Assembly: GCA_037127315.1 (NCBI GenBank)
Contig: JBBBDQ010001617.1
Location: 484,001 to 548,000, forward strand
Source: Ascarosepion bandense
Taxonomy: Eukaryota > Mollusca > Cephalopoda > Sepiida > Sepiidae
Direction of reading: 5' to 3'
Length of the DNA stretch: 64,000 nt
Positions within the stretch are counted from its first letter, which is position 1, and every line of letters begins with the position of its first letter. The notes under the pieces are model-generated. The model searched no databases. It was not told where the DNA came from and saw only the letters and a program-made list of their open reading frames with translations. Shown here piece after piece: positions 23,698 through 35,149 of this stretch. Both the position numbers and the translations under genes were made by a program.

Positions 23698-24001
23698 ATG
23701 TGCGTTGTGGTGCACTGGATATCGGCTCGGAACAGCAATTTGGGAAGCCGAGTTCGAATTCCAGTTGAATTCCTTGCATTCACTTACGTGCAAATAACCC
23801 TTAGGAAAGGTATTAATCCGTCTATTCTTACAAGTTATGGGTTAAATAACGGGACAGATTGGTTTCTATAGCCTTGGCCTGCAGTCTACCGCAGAAAGCA
23901 ATGGCAACCTACTGCGGGATAATCTTCTGCCCAGTCAGTCATGTCTCTTTCGAGATATGATCGCCCAAGCGTGTATCACATATGGTACTTAACTGACTGA
24001 T
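23698..24001 (+). mobile_element. tRNA-derived SINE, family S1, complete
   Basis: Head TGCGTTGTGGTGCACTGG with A box (23708-23718) and B box GAGTTCGAATTCC (23751-23763), full body, and the ACTGACTGA tail. Confidence 0.88.
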
Positions 24002-24689
24002 TCGGAACTTGGAAAATGGTTTCTAATGGACGAGAAGGACCAGGACATTTCTTCTGTGGTGACTTTTTTTTTTTATATATAGGTTAGTTGCTAGTCTCAC
24101 GCCCAAGCGGTTTGGGATTTAACATTGCCCTCTGCTAAGTAAAACTAGAGAGTCCATTTTGCCCAGTTGTTAGGCTCTAACTTTTGTGTAAGGGAAAGAT
24201 ATTTACGCGAAGGTTTTAGCTGAAACTTGAACCGGAACACGCCAATTCTGCTTTCTGTAAGCGCGCATCCATCCATCTATTTATTTCATTAATGCTTACT
24301 AACAATTCATATACAACCTTATTAAATTATTTTTCTAAATTGAGAGCATATATGATCAAAAACTATTTAACGCTACACTCATGATGATTATGGATTGACA
24401 GTAATACAAACAAAGCTAACTTTAATTCTGTATGCAGGTACAATTTGCCTACTTACAATTTTTCTAAAATCTGAAAAAAATGTCTAAGTATCAATTTCTT
24501 TTCAAATGACTTGTTGGTCGGACCAAGAAATTTTCTCCCCCTCCCCCATAGTATTTAGAAAAATCATTTAACACTAGACTCCTACTGAATAGGGATTTGT
24601 AGAAGTACAAGTAAGGTTTGCATTAAATTTTAAATATAGTTTGAGTTGAGATAACTACAGAATAGTCTCCTCTTATATATTTACAATAT
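24002..24689. other. no feature recognised
   Basis: AT-rich sequence with no family match and no coding signal. Confidence 0.4.
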
Positions 24690-25127
24690 TTACATTATTC
24701 GGACTATTGTCCTCATCTCTGTTGCCGTTTGTACGACGTTTGGGCCGTTGTATGCTCCGGCCTTCTTCAGGTGCTAGGAATTTCGAATCGAACCGTTTAT
24801 TATAAATACTGGGGTATATCATCCTCATTCCTTGCGTAAAGCTTCGATTGGAAGTCATGAGTAATTTCTCTCTAACCCTGCAAGTTACTTGTTCACCACT
24901 GCTATAGCCTGGTATTGAACTCATAACTCTAAGAGTCAAGTCAGAAACTAACCAACGTCTATATTTACTGGGACATGTGTCCTTAAGGAATGAGGATGAT
25001 ATACCACAGTGGTTGTAATTAGGGGTTCGATTCGAAATTCCTAGCACTTGAAAAAGGCCTGAGCATACAACGGCCTAAACGTCGTACAAATAGCAAAGAT
25101 GAGGACAATAGTCTAAATAATGTAAAT
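24690..25127. repeat. inverted pair of family E repeats
   Basis: The left arm (24690-24837) and the right arm (24986-25127) are reverse complements over about 140 bp, both from family E, with a 148-bp spacer. The arms are similar but not identical. The transcript could fold into a long imperfect hairpin. Confidence 0.75.
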
Positions 25128-25129
25128 AC

Positions 25130-25640
25130 TACTCCATTTCAGAAATACAAATTCTTACATATTTATTTATATTATATAAATTCTATAAATAGAAAGATTT
25201 GATATAACGCTTAAGGGCTGCTTTCGATGGCTTTTAGGAGAGTTAATATCGTATTTAAAAAAATAAGACAACAGATCGTTATATGCTTGTTCCTCTGTTA
25301 GTCAGCGAGCACACGCATTATGCACTATAACAGCTTGCCTGTTCCCTGCCCATAAATTCTTGATTTTGCAGTAACGGACACAGTAAATTCTTAACCCGTT
25401 TGTTTAATTCCGGCAAGCCCCATTCTGGGCGTACGATCATTAACCCACCCACGTTGACGTCTTGTGACGTTTACCTACGTATTTCACACACTTCTATTAC
25501 ATCAGATAAACAATAAGACGAATGAAAAAAAAAATACAGTGCTATTTGGTTTTTGAGAGAGGAAGCAAGAAGCGATAACGTTTTCTCAGGCGTTTAACAT
25601 TTGCTTCTGTGAAACCTTGTAGAATTTTATTTTTTTCATT
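25130..25640. other. no feature recognised
   Basis: Non-coding sequence; no family match. Confidence 0.4.
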
Positions 25641-25644
25641 TTTT

Positions 25645-25985
25645 TAAAAAATCATATCACCTCAAACAAGGCGGTAACGCCACTGATGCGCAGAGGGCTA
25701 CGTAAGAGTAAAAAGATTGGAAAAGAGAAAGCCGGAAACGACATCCTAAACAGGGAACAAGCGATGAGCCTCTTCACCTGTTCAATAGATGTGGGTGGAG
25801 TGTGAACCGGGCGATAGTTTATTCTATCTACTCCAATTGAAAAAAAAAAAAAGAAAAGTGAAAAGATTGGAAAAGAGAAAGCCGGAAACCACATTCTAAA
25901 CAGGGAACAAGGGATGAGCCTCTTCACCTGTTCAATAGACGTGGGTGGAGTGTGAACCGGGCGATAGTCTATCTACTCCAATTAA
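25645..25985 (-). repeat. dispersed repeat, family F, tandem pair
   Basis: A unit beginning with a LINE-like end (CACCTCAAACAAGGCGGTAACG) is followed by two tandem copies of AAGATTGGAAAAGAGAAAGCC ... GGGCGATAGTTTATTCTATC (about 25710-25840 and 25860-25985). Single relatives lie at 40505-40690 and 63245-63363. The direction is taken from the T-rich left end, by analogy with LINE tails. Confidence 0.6.
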
Positions 25986-26219
25986 CTTTGCATCCTATTA
26001 CTTTAAATAGCGACATGCATTCATACTTACGATTGTCATCGAAATATTCTGAAGTTTTACGCTAAAATATTTAACGATGCAATCGAGGAATTTCCACAAG
26101 TGATTTTAAAAATCGTGGAAATGGCAAGGAGTTTTTTTTGTTATTCCTTAACTAAATAATTAAACTAGGAAAATCATTAAATTGTCACGGATACTGCTAG
26201 TTAAACTAATTTATCGTGT

Positions 26220-26275
26220 CTCGTAGCGCTCGGAGATCATTGTCGAGAGTTCGATTCTCACTAAGGTGAGCGCCG
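26220..26275 (+). mobile_element. tRNA-like fragment
   Basis: Short stretch with TCTCGTAGCGCTCGGAGATC followed by the B-box-like GAGAGTTCGATTCTCAC. It may be the head of another SINE or a tRNA pseudogene. No full cloverleaf could be drawn with confidence. Confidence 0.35.
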
Positions 26276-26283
26276 GGGAGGCC

Positions 26284-26588
26284 ATCAGTCAGTTAAGTGC
26301 CATGCGCGATACACGCTTGGGCGATCATGTCTCGAAAGAGACATGACTGACTGGGCAGAAGATTATCCCGCAGTAGGTTGCCATTGCTTTCTGCGGTAGA
26401 CTGGTTGCCGACCAAGGCTATAGAACCCAATCTGTCATATTTAACCCATAACTGGAGGGAAGAGATGGATTAATACCTTTCCCAAGGGTATTTGCACGTA
26501 AGTGTATGCAAGGATTTCAACTGGAATTCGAACTCGGTTCCCCGAGTTCTCGTTCCGAGCCGATATTCCACTGCGCCACAACGCACAT
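26284..26588 (-). mobile_element. tRNA-derived SINE, family S1, complete
   Basis: Full reverse-strand copy with intact B-box complement (GGAATTCGAACTC) and A-box complement (CCACTGCGCCACA) near 26525-26580. Confidence 0.88.
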
Positions 26589-27390
26589 GGGGAGGCCATA
26601 CTTCTGCTTTATCTACTCTCTATAGCGTCACCTTGAGCTGGACGTTAATTCTTTGGGGTTTGTACTAGAAGCGAATGATAACCGATACACATAAAACAGT
26701 GGGAACAGAAAGTAATACCAAATGATAGATTTTGATTAGGTACAGTCGCCATTGTCAATATATGACAAATCTATCGTTAATTGTTTGGTAGTTCTCAATC
26801 ATCATCTGTCCGTCATGTCCTCGTAATTTTCATTTCCTACTTTCTTCTGTTGTGTTTATATCACACACCTAACTCAGTAACGCCCTATATTGAGTAGATC
26901 TTGGTGTTTGTATTAGGGGAACTGTTGTGGAGTACAACATAGATGATTGTGCGTTGTATGTCTGTCCCTTAGGTACTGGCGTACTGGCGGAAACTTTGTA
27001 GTAGTAACGTAGAGTAACTTGCCAGGTCGTCGACTTGTATTTTCCTCTCTGACTAATCGCTACAGTTACTTATATTAGGAGGAGAGTCCACTATCTCTAG
27101 ACAGGAATAATAGGAACATAACTAAGTAACTAATTAAATTTAACTTCTGATGAGTGGCAATATATAAAACATTTCGTCGTATGGTTGTTCTTTTGTCAGT
27201 GAGTCTAGGATTCTACTTTTTGGTTTCCAGTGTCCTTCTTTTTCGAAATGTTGGCACCCGTTCGCATTGGAACCGTAACCCTCTCTCCCTATCCTCCCTT
27301 GGTGGTGGCGGTGGTAGAAATGGCAATGAATCAAAGAGAGTTTGATGAGGTCATTCGCGTGAATTTGATTTTGAAGGCTTGAAGGGCACC
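26589..27390. other. no gene recognised
   Basis: The 27154-27345 frame encodes a run of glycines from GGTGGTGGCGGTGGT and has no domain I recognise. Nothing else stands out. Confidence 0.4.
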
Positions 27391-27535
27391 TCGATGTGGT
27401 GTAATGGTTAGCAAGCTTGTCTCGCTAGAACCTATTACAGCTGTGTAGTGATTTCGACCCTCACTGGGTCCCCTATACTTTCGGCCTTATAGCACATCTA
27501 AGCGGCGCTTAGAAAATCAATTCACAGGAAATTAA
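27391..27535 (+). mobile_element. tRNA-like SINE, family S2
   Basis: Head with A-box-like TGGTGTAATGGTTAGC, B-box-like ATTTCGACCCTCACTGG and a body containing GCACATCTAAG. A diverged relative lies at 57765-57880 with the same order of blocks. Confidence 0.55.
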
Positions 27536-27950
27536 GACAGTTGAGATCTGCCAAACCTAGTTCCATCGATCTGTCGTATGGTTGGTCTGTCAAAGCCCGC
27601 CTTGGTTACGCCAGCCCGGATTGTCGCTGCCCTCTTTCACCAGTCTGTCCATTCTGATCGTGTAGATCTTTGCCTATTCTACCGTCGGTATCTTCGGGAG
27701 TTGGTCGCTTTCAGTCAGGTCCTTGCTCTTCGACCTTACCGCCATGGGTGCTCCTACAGAAGTTGAAACTTCTGACGGCTTTTCTCTTTGGATCACTGGG
27801 ACAAGTAAGCCCTCTACCATGACAAGAGACGGTCATATATATATATGGATCTCGAAGTGAACAGTTCGTTATCAAACGTACCACTTTGAGTTTTTGGAAA
27901 CGGCCATCCTATGTATCACACTTTGTGTGGCTTTGTGTCGTACTTGCCGG
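27536..27950. other. no feature recognised
   Basis: Moderately GC-rich stretch at 27560-27770 with a short open frame, but no motif and no splice sites that extend it convincingly. Confidence 0.35.
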
Positions 27951-27999
27951 AAAATTATTTATTTTAGCTGAGTCTTGAGACGTAATTTCTTTGATGCGC

Positions 28000-28165
28000 T
28001 GAATTTCCAGGCCTTCGGGCTTGGTTCCAGAGTAATTAAAGACAAGATAAGACCAGTTCAGACCGGTTTTGAACCTATCCACTGCGGTGGATAGGTAATA
28101 TTTGACCAGTACTTGGGCGTACGCGCTCAGGTTCCCCACGTTAAAAAAGACCTTGTGTCACATCT
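28000..28165 (-). repeat. dispersed repeat, family G fragment
   Basis: On the minus strand it begins TGTGACACAAGGTC, then AACGTGGGGAACC. These blocks are shared with the insertion at 31649-31999 and with 36173-36260. Confidence 0.5.
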
Positions 28166-28680
28166 TTCTCAATTAGTGCACTTTAAAAAATTCACTTATT
28201 TTATTTTTTAATTTTGGTTAATTTAGGAGGATTACGCACTTAGTGTTGGCTTCAGGTCAAATGTAGAATTGCATGTGAAATAGTAATTTAACAGTTACAA
28301 AACATATTTTTTATAATTAATTGAAATTTAAAAAGAAAAATAACGGTTTTCAATAATTGAATTAACTTTAAATCTTTGATCTTAAGCGCCATCAAGCTAC
28401 AGTGCTAGAAAGCCAATCAATAATTGAACTCTAATGATCGTACCCAGGATTTACCACATGTTTCACTAATAGGGTAGGTTCAAGGCGTATTCTGATGACT
28501 TCGGTAATAATCGAGAAACGGAGAAATTTCTAGATGATTTATCACTAATCTGACCTTGAGTCTGTTGGGTGGATTGATTCTAACATTAAATAAATTACCA
28601 TGTGTGACATTCTGACATTTTCCTTTCAATTTTTGTACTTACTCCCTTCCCCTACCGTCACGGTTTTTTTTAAAATCGTT
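28166..28680. other. no feature recognised
   Basis: AT-rich non-coding sequence. Confidence 0.4.
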
Positions 28681-29060
28681 TTATCCCCAAGCAAGGCAAT
28701 ACTGCCACTGGTGCACAGGGGGCTACATAAGAGACGAATGAAAGTTTACGTAGGAGGAGAGCGAAGAGAAAAAGGAACCGGTTACATGGGGGGCGTCAGA
28801 GAAAGGGCAAGCAAAGGATAAGAATACTGGCGTGAAGAGAGTTGTGAAAGCAGAGTAAAAAGTGAGAATAACTAGATACAATGGGTGTAAAAGATGAAAA
28901 AAAAATGAACTCAAGGGGGTAAAAGATGTCAGTTGACATTGCGTTTAAACTCTTGGAGATTGTTGATATCAGGGAAGCAAATAAATGGAAGGGAGTTACA
29001 CAGCCGGGAAGTGGGAGAAAAGAAGCTGGTAGAGTAGAAGTGACGATTGCATTTGGTTGT
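28681..29060 (-). mobile_element. LINE 3' end
   Basis: Minus-strand copy of the LINE 3' UTR (GCAAGGCAATACTGCCACTGG near 28692) and the end of the C-terminal region (complement of the SRTSRL-NSLP and FPD-NNLQEFK blocks, 28930-29060). Confidence 0.7.
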
Positions 29061-29229
29061 TTGAAACTCTGAGAATTCTCTAAATATTACTTGGATTGAA
29101 TACAGGGTTTGGTTAAAAATTCCTGGTAGATTAATAATTATAGCAGACTTTAAGAATGCAGAATGGAACCAAAATTGATACATTATAACGATTCTTTTTT
29201 TATACCCCACGACCTTCTAGGACGTGTGC

Positions 29230-29785
29230 GATCATGGCTCACCACGACTTCTTATCTCTTGTAGCTCGAAGCAAAATTTGTCTAGTGTCTGTCCTTCCAG
29301 TTCTTGTTCTGCAATCCATTTACACAAGCTCTTTAGGTTGGCGATGATGGGTCTCCACAACTTTCTATCTTTTGTTGCTCTAAGCAGTGTTTGATCCCTT
29401 ATTATACTTCCAGTTAATGTGTTGACATCCATTTACACAAGCTCTTTAGGTTTGTGATAATGACTCTCCACAGCTTCCTATCCTTTGTAGATCTAAACAG
29501 TGTTTGACACCTTACTATCCTTCCACTTCTTGTTCTGCAATCCATTTACACAAGCTCTTTAGGTTTGTGATAATGACTCTCCACAGCTTCCTATCCTTTG
29601 TAGATCTAAACAGTGTTTGACCCTTTACTATCCTTCCAGTTCTTTCTGCAATCTATTTACGCAAGCTCTTTAGGTTTGTGATAATGACTCTCCACAGCTT
29701 CCTATCCTTTGTAGATCTAAACAGTGTTTGACCCTTTACTATCCTTCCAGTTCTTTCTGCAATCTATTTACGCAAGCACTTCGTT
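29230..29785 (-). repeat. tandem array built from a LINE end
   Basis: Four full units and a partial fifth, recognised by TTTACACAAGCTCTTTAGG-type starts at 29321, 29434, 29547, 29658 and 29769, give a period of 111-113 bp. On the minus strand the unit encodes a block like IRDQTLLRATKDRKLWRPII, typical of the extreme C-terminus of RTE-like or related LINE proteins. The array joins the LINE fragment at 29785-30060, so the 3' end of that element seems to have been tandemly amplified. Confidence 0.75.
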
Positions 29786-30060
29786 ATGTAGAATACTCAA
29801 TGCTTTCTTCTACCCCTCTGGCCTTCAATACCCTGAAAGTGTCTAATTTTCCAAGTTCTCTTTCCTCATTACGTATCCTAGAAATTTCAACTGTCTCTAT
29901 CTGACTCTATGTGCAAGTGTTCTTTTTGTTCCCATTTTTCCTTAAAATATCTTAATTTCTCACATGTTCCATCCATTGAATTCTTACCATCTGTCTCTCA
30001 AACCTCGTCTTTTCTTCAGCTGTGAGGAAATCATCCGCCATTCACTACCATATCGCAGAA
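29786..30060 (-). mobile_element. LINE C-terminal fragment, RTE-like
   Basis: On the minus strand, broken frames encode blocks resembling LRYGSEWRMISSQLKKRR, GTKRTLAHRVRQRQLKFLGY and VMRKENLENL. This order is familiar from the C-terminal region of non-LTR reverse transcriptases of RTE-related type. Stops and frameshifts are present. A + strand relative is at 36262-36690. Confidence 0.65.
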
Positions 30061-30800
30061 TTGATATTACATAACAGTTCAGCACTAAAGTTCAGAAATA
30101 AATTTATTGAAAAAAAAGTCTGGTTAAAGACATTCAATCTTGCTGATTTGCAATCGGAGTTTAAGAAAAATTGCAGATTAATTAGGAAAACAATTTTCTA
30201 CTTAACATATTTTTTGGATTTTTGATAAAATAAATTATTTTAAGAGTAAAAATTTCCCGAATAATTTAATTTAAAGAGAAAATAATTTTTTAATTGTCAG
30301 CTTGGAATTTCCCAATCAAGCATATTTTTAAAAAAAATGAAATAAAAACAAGAGGTCATAAAAGTTTGTTTTCAGAAGTTAAAAATAAAGCACGTTTTTC
30401 TACAATTTTTTTTTTTCATTTTATTGAAACAGGACAAAGAATTTCCGCCTGCCTTTTGTGATTTATCTTCTTTTTTGTCCCATTTCGAGACCTTTTTTTT
30501 TTTAATTATGTGTACTTAAGTATCCGCCTCTTCTGCGAGAAAATTGACCAGCATTCACTCCCCATGTGTCTATATTACAAAGTAATACCAGCAATTTTTT
30601 GTTTGTTTCTAAAGAAAATTTCCTGTTTCTTAATATTTAGTTCAATTTTTATAAGGCAGCTTTCGATATTCTGAGTTGCCATCAGATTTGCATCACATTT
30701 TTCGCCGTTTGTTAAAATAATTCCCAGAAAAGTAAATGTCTGTACTTTGTGTCCATAAAAAAAAATCCATAAAGAAAAAAAAAATGCCTATGTTTCTGAG
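30061..30800. other. no feature recognised
   Basis: AT-rich, non-coding; several A/T runs. Confidence 0.4.
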
Positions 30801-30807
30801 TTGGGCT

Positions 30808-31120
30808 ATTGTAATTATTTACATTGTTCGGACTTTTGTTCTCATCTTTGTTACCATATTCACGACGTTTCAGCTGTAAGGACAAAAATTGCTCAGGCCC
30901 CGTAAGTGTCGGTTGCGCTGGCATCGGTATACTCTTTAGTACAATGGGAGGTGCAGCCTTGGGTAACTGTTTCCCTTGACCGGGCACCTCACAGTATTTA
31001 TTTTCCTCATCTGCATCTTTGTCCGCGGACAGTCAAAACTGAGTCGCATTCTGCCCTAAGACAGAGACTCAAGTAAGAGATGATAAAAACCCTGCCCGGC
31101 ATATGACGACGCATGAATGA
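30808..31120 (+). repeat. fragments of families E and G
   Basis: 30808-30875 is a diverged family E piece (TTCGGACTTTTGTTCTCATC). 30890-31120 resembles the middle and end of the family G insertion at 31649-31999 (GACCGGGCA, ACTGAGTCGCATTCTG and AGAGATGATAAAAACC-like blocks). Confidence 0.5.
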
Positions 31121-31506
31121 ATAGCGATTTTCACTGGCTGGCGACCTCGTTTATATTTACGTTTGTCAGGATCACTAAATTACTTTTTCAAATCATTGCA
31201 GGATTGGAATTTCGCATCTTTGGAGAAAAATAATCTTAAGGAAGATTATTCCTTCTCAATCCATTTTTTGCCCAAAGCATTCGAAATGTATTGTCCTGGG
31301 ACTGAGTCAAAAATGTTAATGAATATATTTGCGTGTGACTGTATTGGTTTCTTTTTAGTGTGAATCGTTCACAGCCCTTTTAGCTTTGTGACAAGTTCAT
31401 GTCACCTAGTTCCGAAAGAGGAAAACCCGGAATAGTTACTTAAAGTTTTGCTTATTCTTGTACCCCGGTGCTGCTGTTGACACAAGATTTATTAATGATT
31501 GCTACT

Positions 31507-32183
31507 TTTGTGCGTTGTGGTGCAGTGAAATATCAGCTTGGAAGGAGAAATCGGAGAACCGAGTTCGAATTCCAGTTGAATTCGTTGCATTTTAACGTTC
31601 AAATACAATTGGGAAAGGTAATAATCCATCATTTCTCCCTCCAAGTATAATATTTACCCTACTCCCCCACCGAAGCGAAGTGTGACACAAGGTCGTTTTT
31701 AACGTGGGGAGCCCGACTGCGAAGGAAAAAAAATTCTCCAGTCCCCTCAACCACCGGTTGAGCTGGCCCCGGTGACGAGCACCTGGTCCACCCCTCTGCT
31801 GCAATGGGGTGGCGCGGCCGCGGGACACTGCTCCCCGGGACCGGGCATCTACTTAGTGTAATTTCTTCTCAGATGCGACCCTGTCCTTGAGGACGGAGCT
31901 ACAACTGAGCCGTACTCTGTCTTCGAGGAGAGAGACGCAACTGAGAGATGATTTTTGGTCCCTACTCGACACAAAAATGTCCCAGGTAAGTATATTCTTC
32001 CTCCAAATATGGGTTAAATTAGGACAGGTTAGATTCTATAGCCTTGGTTGGCAACCAGTCCACCGCAAAAAGTAATGGCAACCTACTGCGGAAAAACTTT
32101 CTGCCCAGTCAGTCATGTCTCTTTCGAGACATGATCGCCCAAGTGTGTATTACGTATGGTACTTAAGTGACTGACTGCTACTA
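31507..32183 (+). mobile_element. SINE S1 split by an insertion
   Basis: The SINE head and early body (31507-31648: TGCGTTGTGGTGCAGTG, B box GAGTTCGAATTCC at 31561) continue at 32000-32183 (GGCAACCAGTCCACCGC to ACTGACTG). Between them lies a foreign 351-bp block. Confidence 0.82.
31649..31999 (+). mobile_element. family G element inserted in a SINE
   Basis: 351 bp of GC-richer DNA lying between CCTCCAAGTAT (31638-31648) and CCTCCAAATAT (32000-32010), an 11-bp imperfect duplication of SINE sequence. It includes GTGTGACACAAGGTC, GCGGCCGCGGG and ACTGAGCCGTACTCTG. Relatives occur at 28000 (minus), 30890 and 36173. Duplication length suggests retroposition; the family class is not recognised. Confidence 0.65.
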
Positions 32184-32560
32184 TGTTTATTAAAGCACTA
32201 CAAGTTAAAAGTGATAGCATAATTGAACTTTCGGGCGTAGTTTATGGTATGTTATGGTTATTACTGCTAGGTTCGTTCTTTCGCCTAAACATCCAAAACT
32301 TGTTGAACAGCTTCCGCCGCTGAAATAAATGGGCAAAGAGAAAAGGAAAGATACAGAGACACTAGAGGGACAGTTTGGACACTGATTTTATTTGTTGGTT
32401 CCAACGACCTCTTGTTGGAGAAATTCCTTCCCGAACAGTTTGGCACGTCTTTACCATCCAAAGTCCAACAGAGAAAGAGTTTATTTTTTGGCACCAGGAG
32501 GCCTCTCTTTTTACGCATGCGTCAATTGTCTTTCCTGTCAGAGGACTCCTGGGAGATTTT
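32184..32560. other. no feature recognised
   Basis: The overlapping short frames at 32285-32690 have no consistent coding character. Confidence 0.35.
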
Positions 32561-32720
32561 TATGTTTATTTTATTTGGTACTTTTATTTTATTTTGCATT
32601 TTTATCTTATTTCGTAGTTTTTATTTTATTTTGTATTTTTATCTTATTTCGTAGTTTTTATTTTATTTTGTATTTTTATTTAATTTAGTGTTTTTTATTT
32701 TATTTCGTATTTTTTATTTA
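32561..32720. repeat. T-rich minisatellite
   Basis: Tandem TTTTTATTTTATTTTGTATT / TTTTATCTTATTTCGTAG-like units over about 160 bp. The following stretch (TTATTTAATCCCTACAAGTTCC and a T run) recurs at 35510-35570. Confidence 0.75.
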
Positions 32721-32759
32721 ATCCCTACAAGTTCCTTTTTTTTTTTTTTGTACCAATTG

Positions 32760-33586
32760 TCCTAATTCAACCATCAACCCGACGCATAAAAATTTTAAAT
32801 CCACTTACAGGTGGGCTTCTCTTTAATCAGCATCTCCACATGTTATCTGAGACGTTCCAAAAGGGCAGTGTCATGCTTAGTAGGTATTTTTCTGAACACG
32901 CAAGGGGATCTACTTTAAATTCAACCTTGTGTCTCATCTTACCCTCAAGGGAAGGTAGGTAAAACAATCGGAAATTTCTGTTCAATGATCGAGTATGGTG
33001 ATATTTTCTATTCTAAACGATTTCTCTTTAAACGTTGAATTTTCTTTATTTTTTAAAACTACCTTGATATTCTGAGCCCTACTTTAGATGTGAAAAGTCA
33101 TGTATTTAAAATAACAAAATAAAAAACGTTCAAAATTAAATTGAATTAATTACAAGAACTCTTTTCATTGTAATTAAAAACCAGGATTTAATCTGTCGTG
33201 GGAAATTATTTTCAGCGAAATAAGTCATAGAAACTAGAAAAATATCCTTGTTTTGAATTGTAAGAACCTTTTTTATTCCACACACATTTTCTTATAAAAT
33301 GGAAATAATTCTTGGATAGTATAGCATTCAGTTTATAGCTTCTTTTTGAAGAGATCTCTTTTTCAAATCTAAAGGAGAGTGTAATACGAGGCTAGGCGAA
33401 AAAAAAAAGAAAAAAGGGGGGGGGATGTAATCGTTTGTTATTCAGAAAAAGTTTGGAGTGATAAACTTGAATGAAATCTTGGAAAATTTCAGCTCTGTCT
33501 TTCAAAGCTAGAAAAGATGTTAAAATAAAATCATTCTCTGCCTGAGGACTTCTAAGACTCGCTAGCAGGCGTTGTATAAAGCAGTA
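32760..33586. other. no feature recognised
   Basis: Non-coding sequence with a poly-purine stretch at 33400-33425. Confidence 0.4.
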
Positions 33587-33907
33587 TCTAAACTTATTTA
33601 CAAATGAAACTTTGCGTGTGTCTGTGTGTGTGTGTGTCCGTTACCTACAGACTCCAAAACGGCTGAACCGATTTTCTTGAAAATTTACACAGTTGTACTA
33701 TAAGCGTCTGCGAGTGTTCTCAGCTAGGTTTTGTGTCGAGGTACCCCCGATAAATATCGATAATCGATAAAATCGGGTTATAGAAGGAGTGGTCCGATTT
33801 CAATCAAATTTGATACACTCATAGACAGACATAAGAAACGATATTCAGAAGTTTCAAGGTTGCAGTTCTTACAATAGTGCAGAAAATCGATTATATATAT
33901 ATCTATA

Positions 33908-33943
<36 letters not shown>

Positions 33944-34332
33944 GCAAGATGTGTGTGTGTATGTCTATCTACCTGTATGTCTTTATTTTATTTTTTTTCA
34001 GCCCTTTTATTTTAGTTTTTGCTTCAGGTTTGGCTCTAAGTAGGTATAATTGTAGTTCTTAGTCTCAGCTATGATACCATTTACTCAGAGGACTTATTTA
34101 GCCTTCACAATTCAGTTTACGACGAAAAAAACTTATTTGCTATCAACACCAGGAAATGAAAATTTGACTTACATCCATTCATTTTTCTGTCAGTCTACGG
34201 CTTTGCTTTAACTGGAAACAACTATTGCTTTTTAGCAATTTATTGCCAACGTCCAAAGAGTCTGTGCTCCAGGACCATGGATTAGTTTTAAAGCTTTCAT
34301 TACACCCGAGCAACGCCGGGCTATACTGCTAG
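33587..34332 (+). mobile_element. Helitron, non-autonomous, complete
   Basis: Starts TCTAAACTT after A (33586) and ends CTGCTAG (CTAG 34329-34332) before T (34333). A CCCG...CGGG hairpin sits just upstream of the end. It holds a (GT)n tract near the 5' end (about 33617-33637) and a (TA)n tract (33889-33938). The 3' half has a TTGCTTCAGGTTTGGCTC block shared with 58206-58884. No protein is encoded, so it must depend on a partner. Confidence 0.82.
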
Positions 34333-34753
34333 TAAAAGCTAAGAGCAAATATCCCCTCTCTGTCTTTCTCTCTCTTCTATATCATACTGTAATGACAAGA
34401 CGTGTTTCATTTCCCTTTTCTGGGGACTTTTTAGTTGTTTAGGTGTTGTACCGCACACAACACAATACTGTTCTCTATTAAAAAAAAAGGTTACGCAACG
34501 ACAATAATATTTCAAATTTAATGTATCGCATAAATATATTTCTCTCCAACACAATACAATAGCCATGTTGATAAAACGAGATAACCCGGCTGTAATCTGA
34601 TGATGACACCTGTAACGATCTTGGTAACATAATTCCGTTACCGAATCATCGGTTGAGAGCGGGATCATTGATCCACTTGACATAGAATGAAACCTTTCTT
34701 CATTGTTTTTAATGACTTCAACATCTCAGATCGTTCTTGAATTTCTAATTTGC

Positions 34754-34950
34754 TATTTCATATTGAAAAGACTTTAAAGAAGCAGCTACGAAGAAGGTTT
34801 GACTGATTAGCGGAGACGTCTACGGAAAATGGGGCCCATGCCAATGTAACTTTTTATTTCATATTGAAAGGACTTTTAAGGAGCAACTACGAAGAATGTT
34901 TGACTAATTAGCCGAGGCATTTATGGAAAGTCGGGCCCATGTCAATGTAC
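34754..34950. repeat. two-copy tandem repeat, 101-bp period
   Basis: Copies start at TATTTCATATTGAAA (34754 and 34855). Shared blocks include CTACGAAGAA, TTTGACT and GGGCCCATG. The copies differ at many sites. Confidence 0.75.
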
Positions 34951-35149
34951 TAAAAAAAAATTGTACTATTTAAACATCTGATACCTTTGAAAAGAACTCA
35001 ATGTAAAAATATTTTCTGGCTTTACATAACTAGCAATGGTCGGTTGATAAACCATAAAAAATACATAAATCTTTTAAATTTTTCATTAAGAAAGTATGAA
35101 ATTACAGTGGTACCTCAAAAATATATTTAAATTAACTTATTGCATTGCT

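Noticed and set aside
27140..27345. Glycine-rich and hydrophobic short frame
   Set aside because: The composition comes from a GGT repeat and there is no domain, no splice context and an overlapping frame on the other strand.
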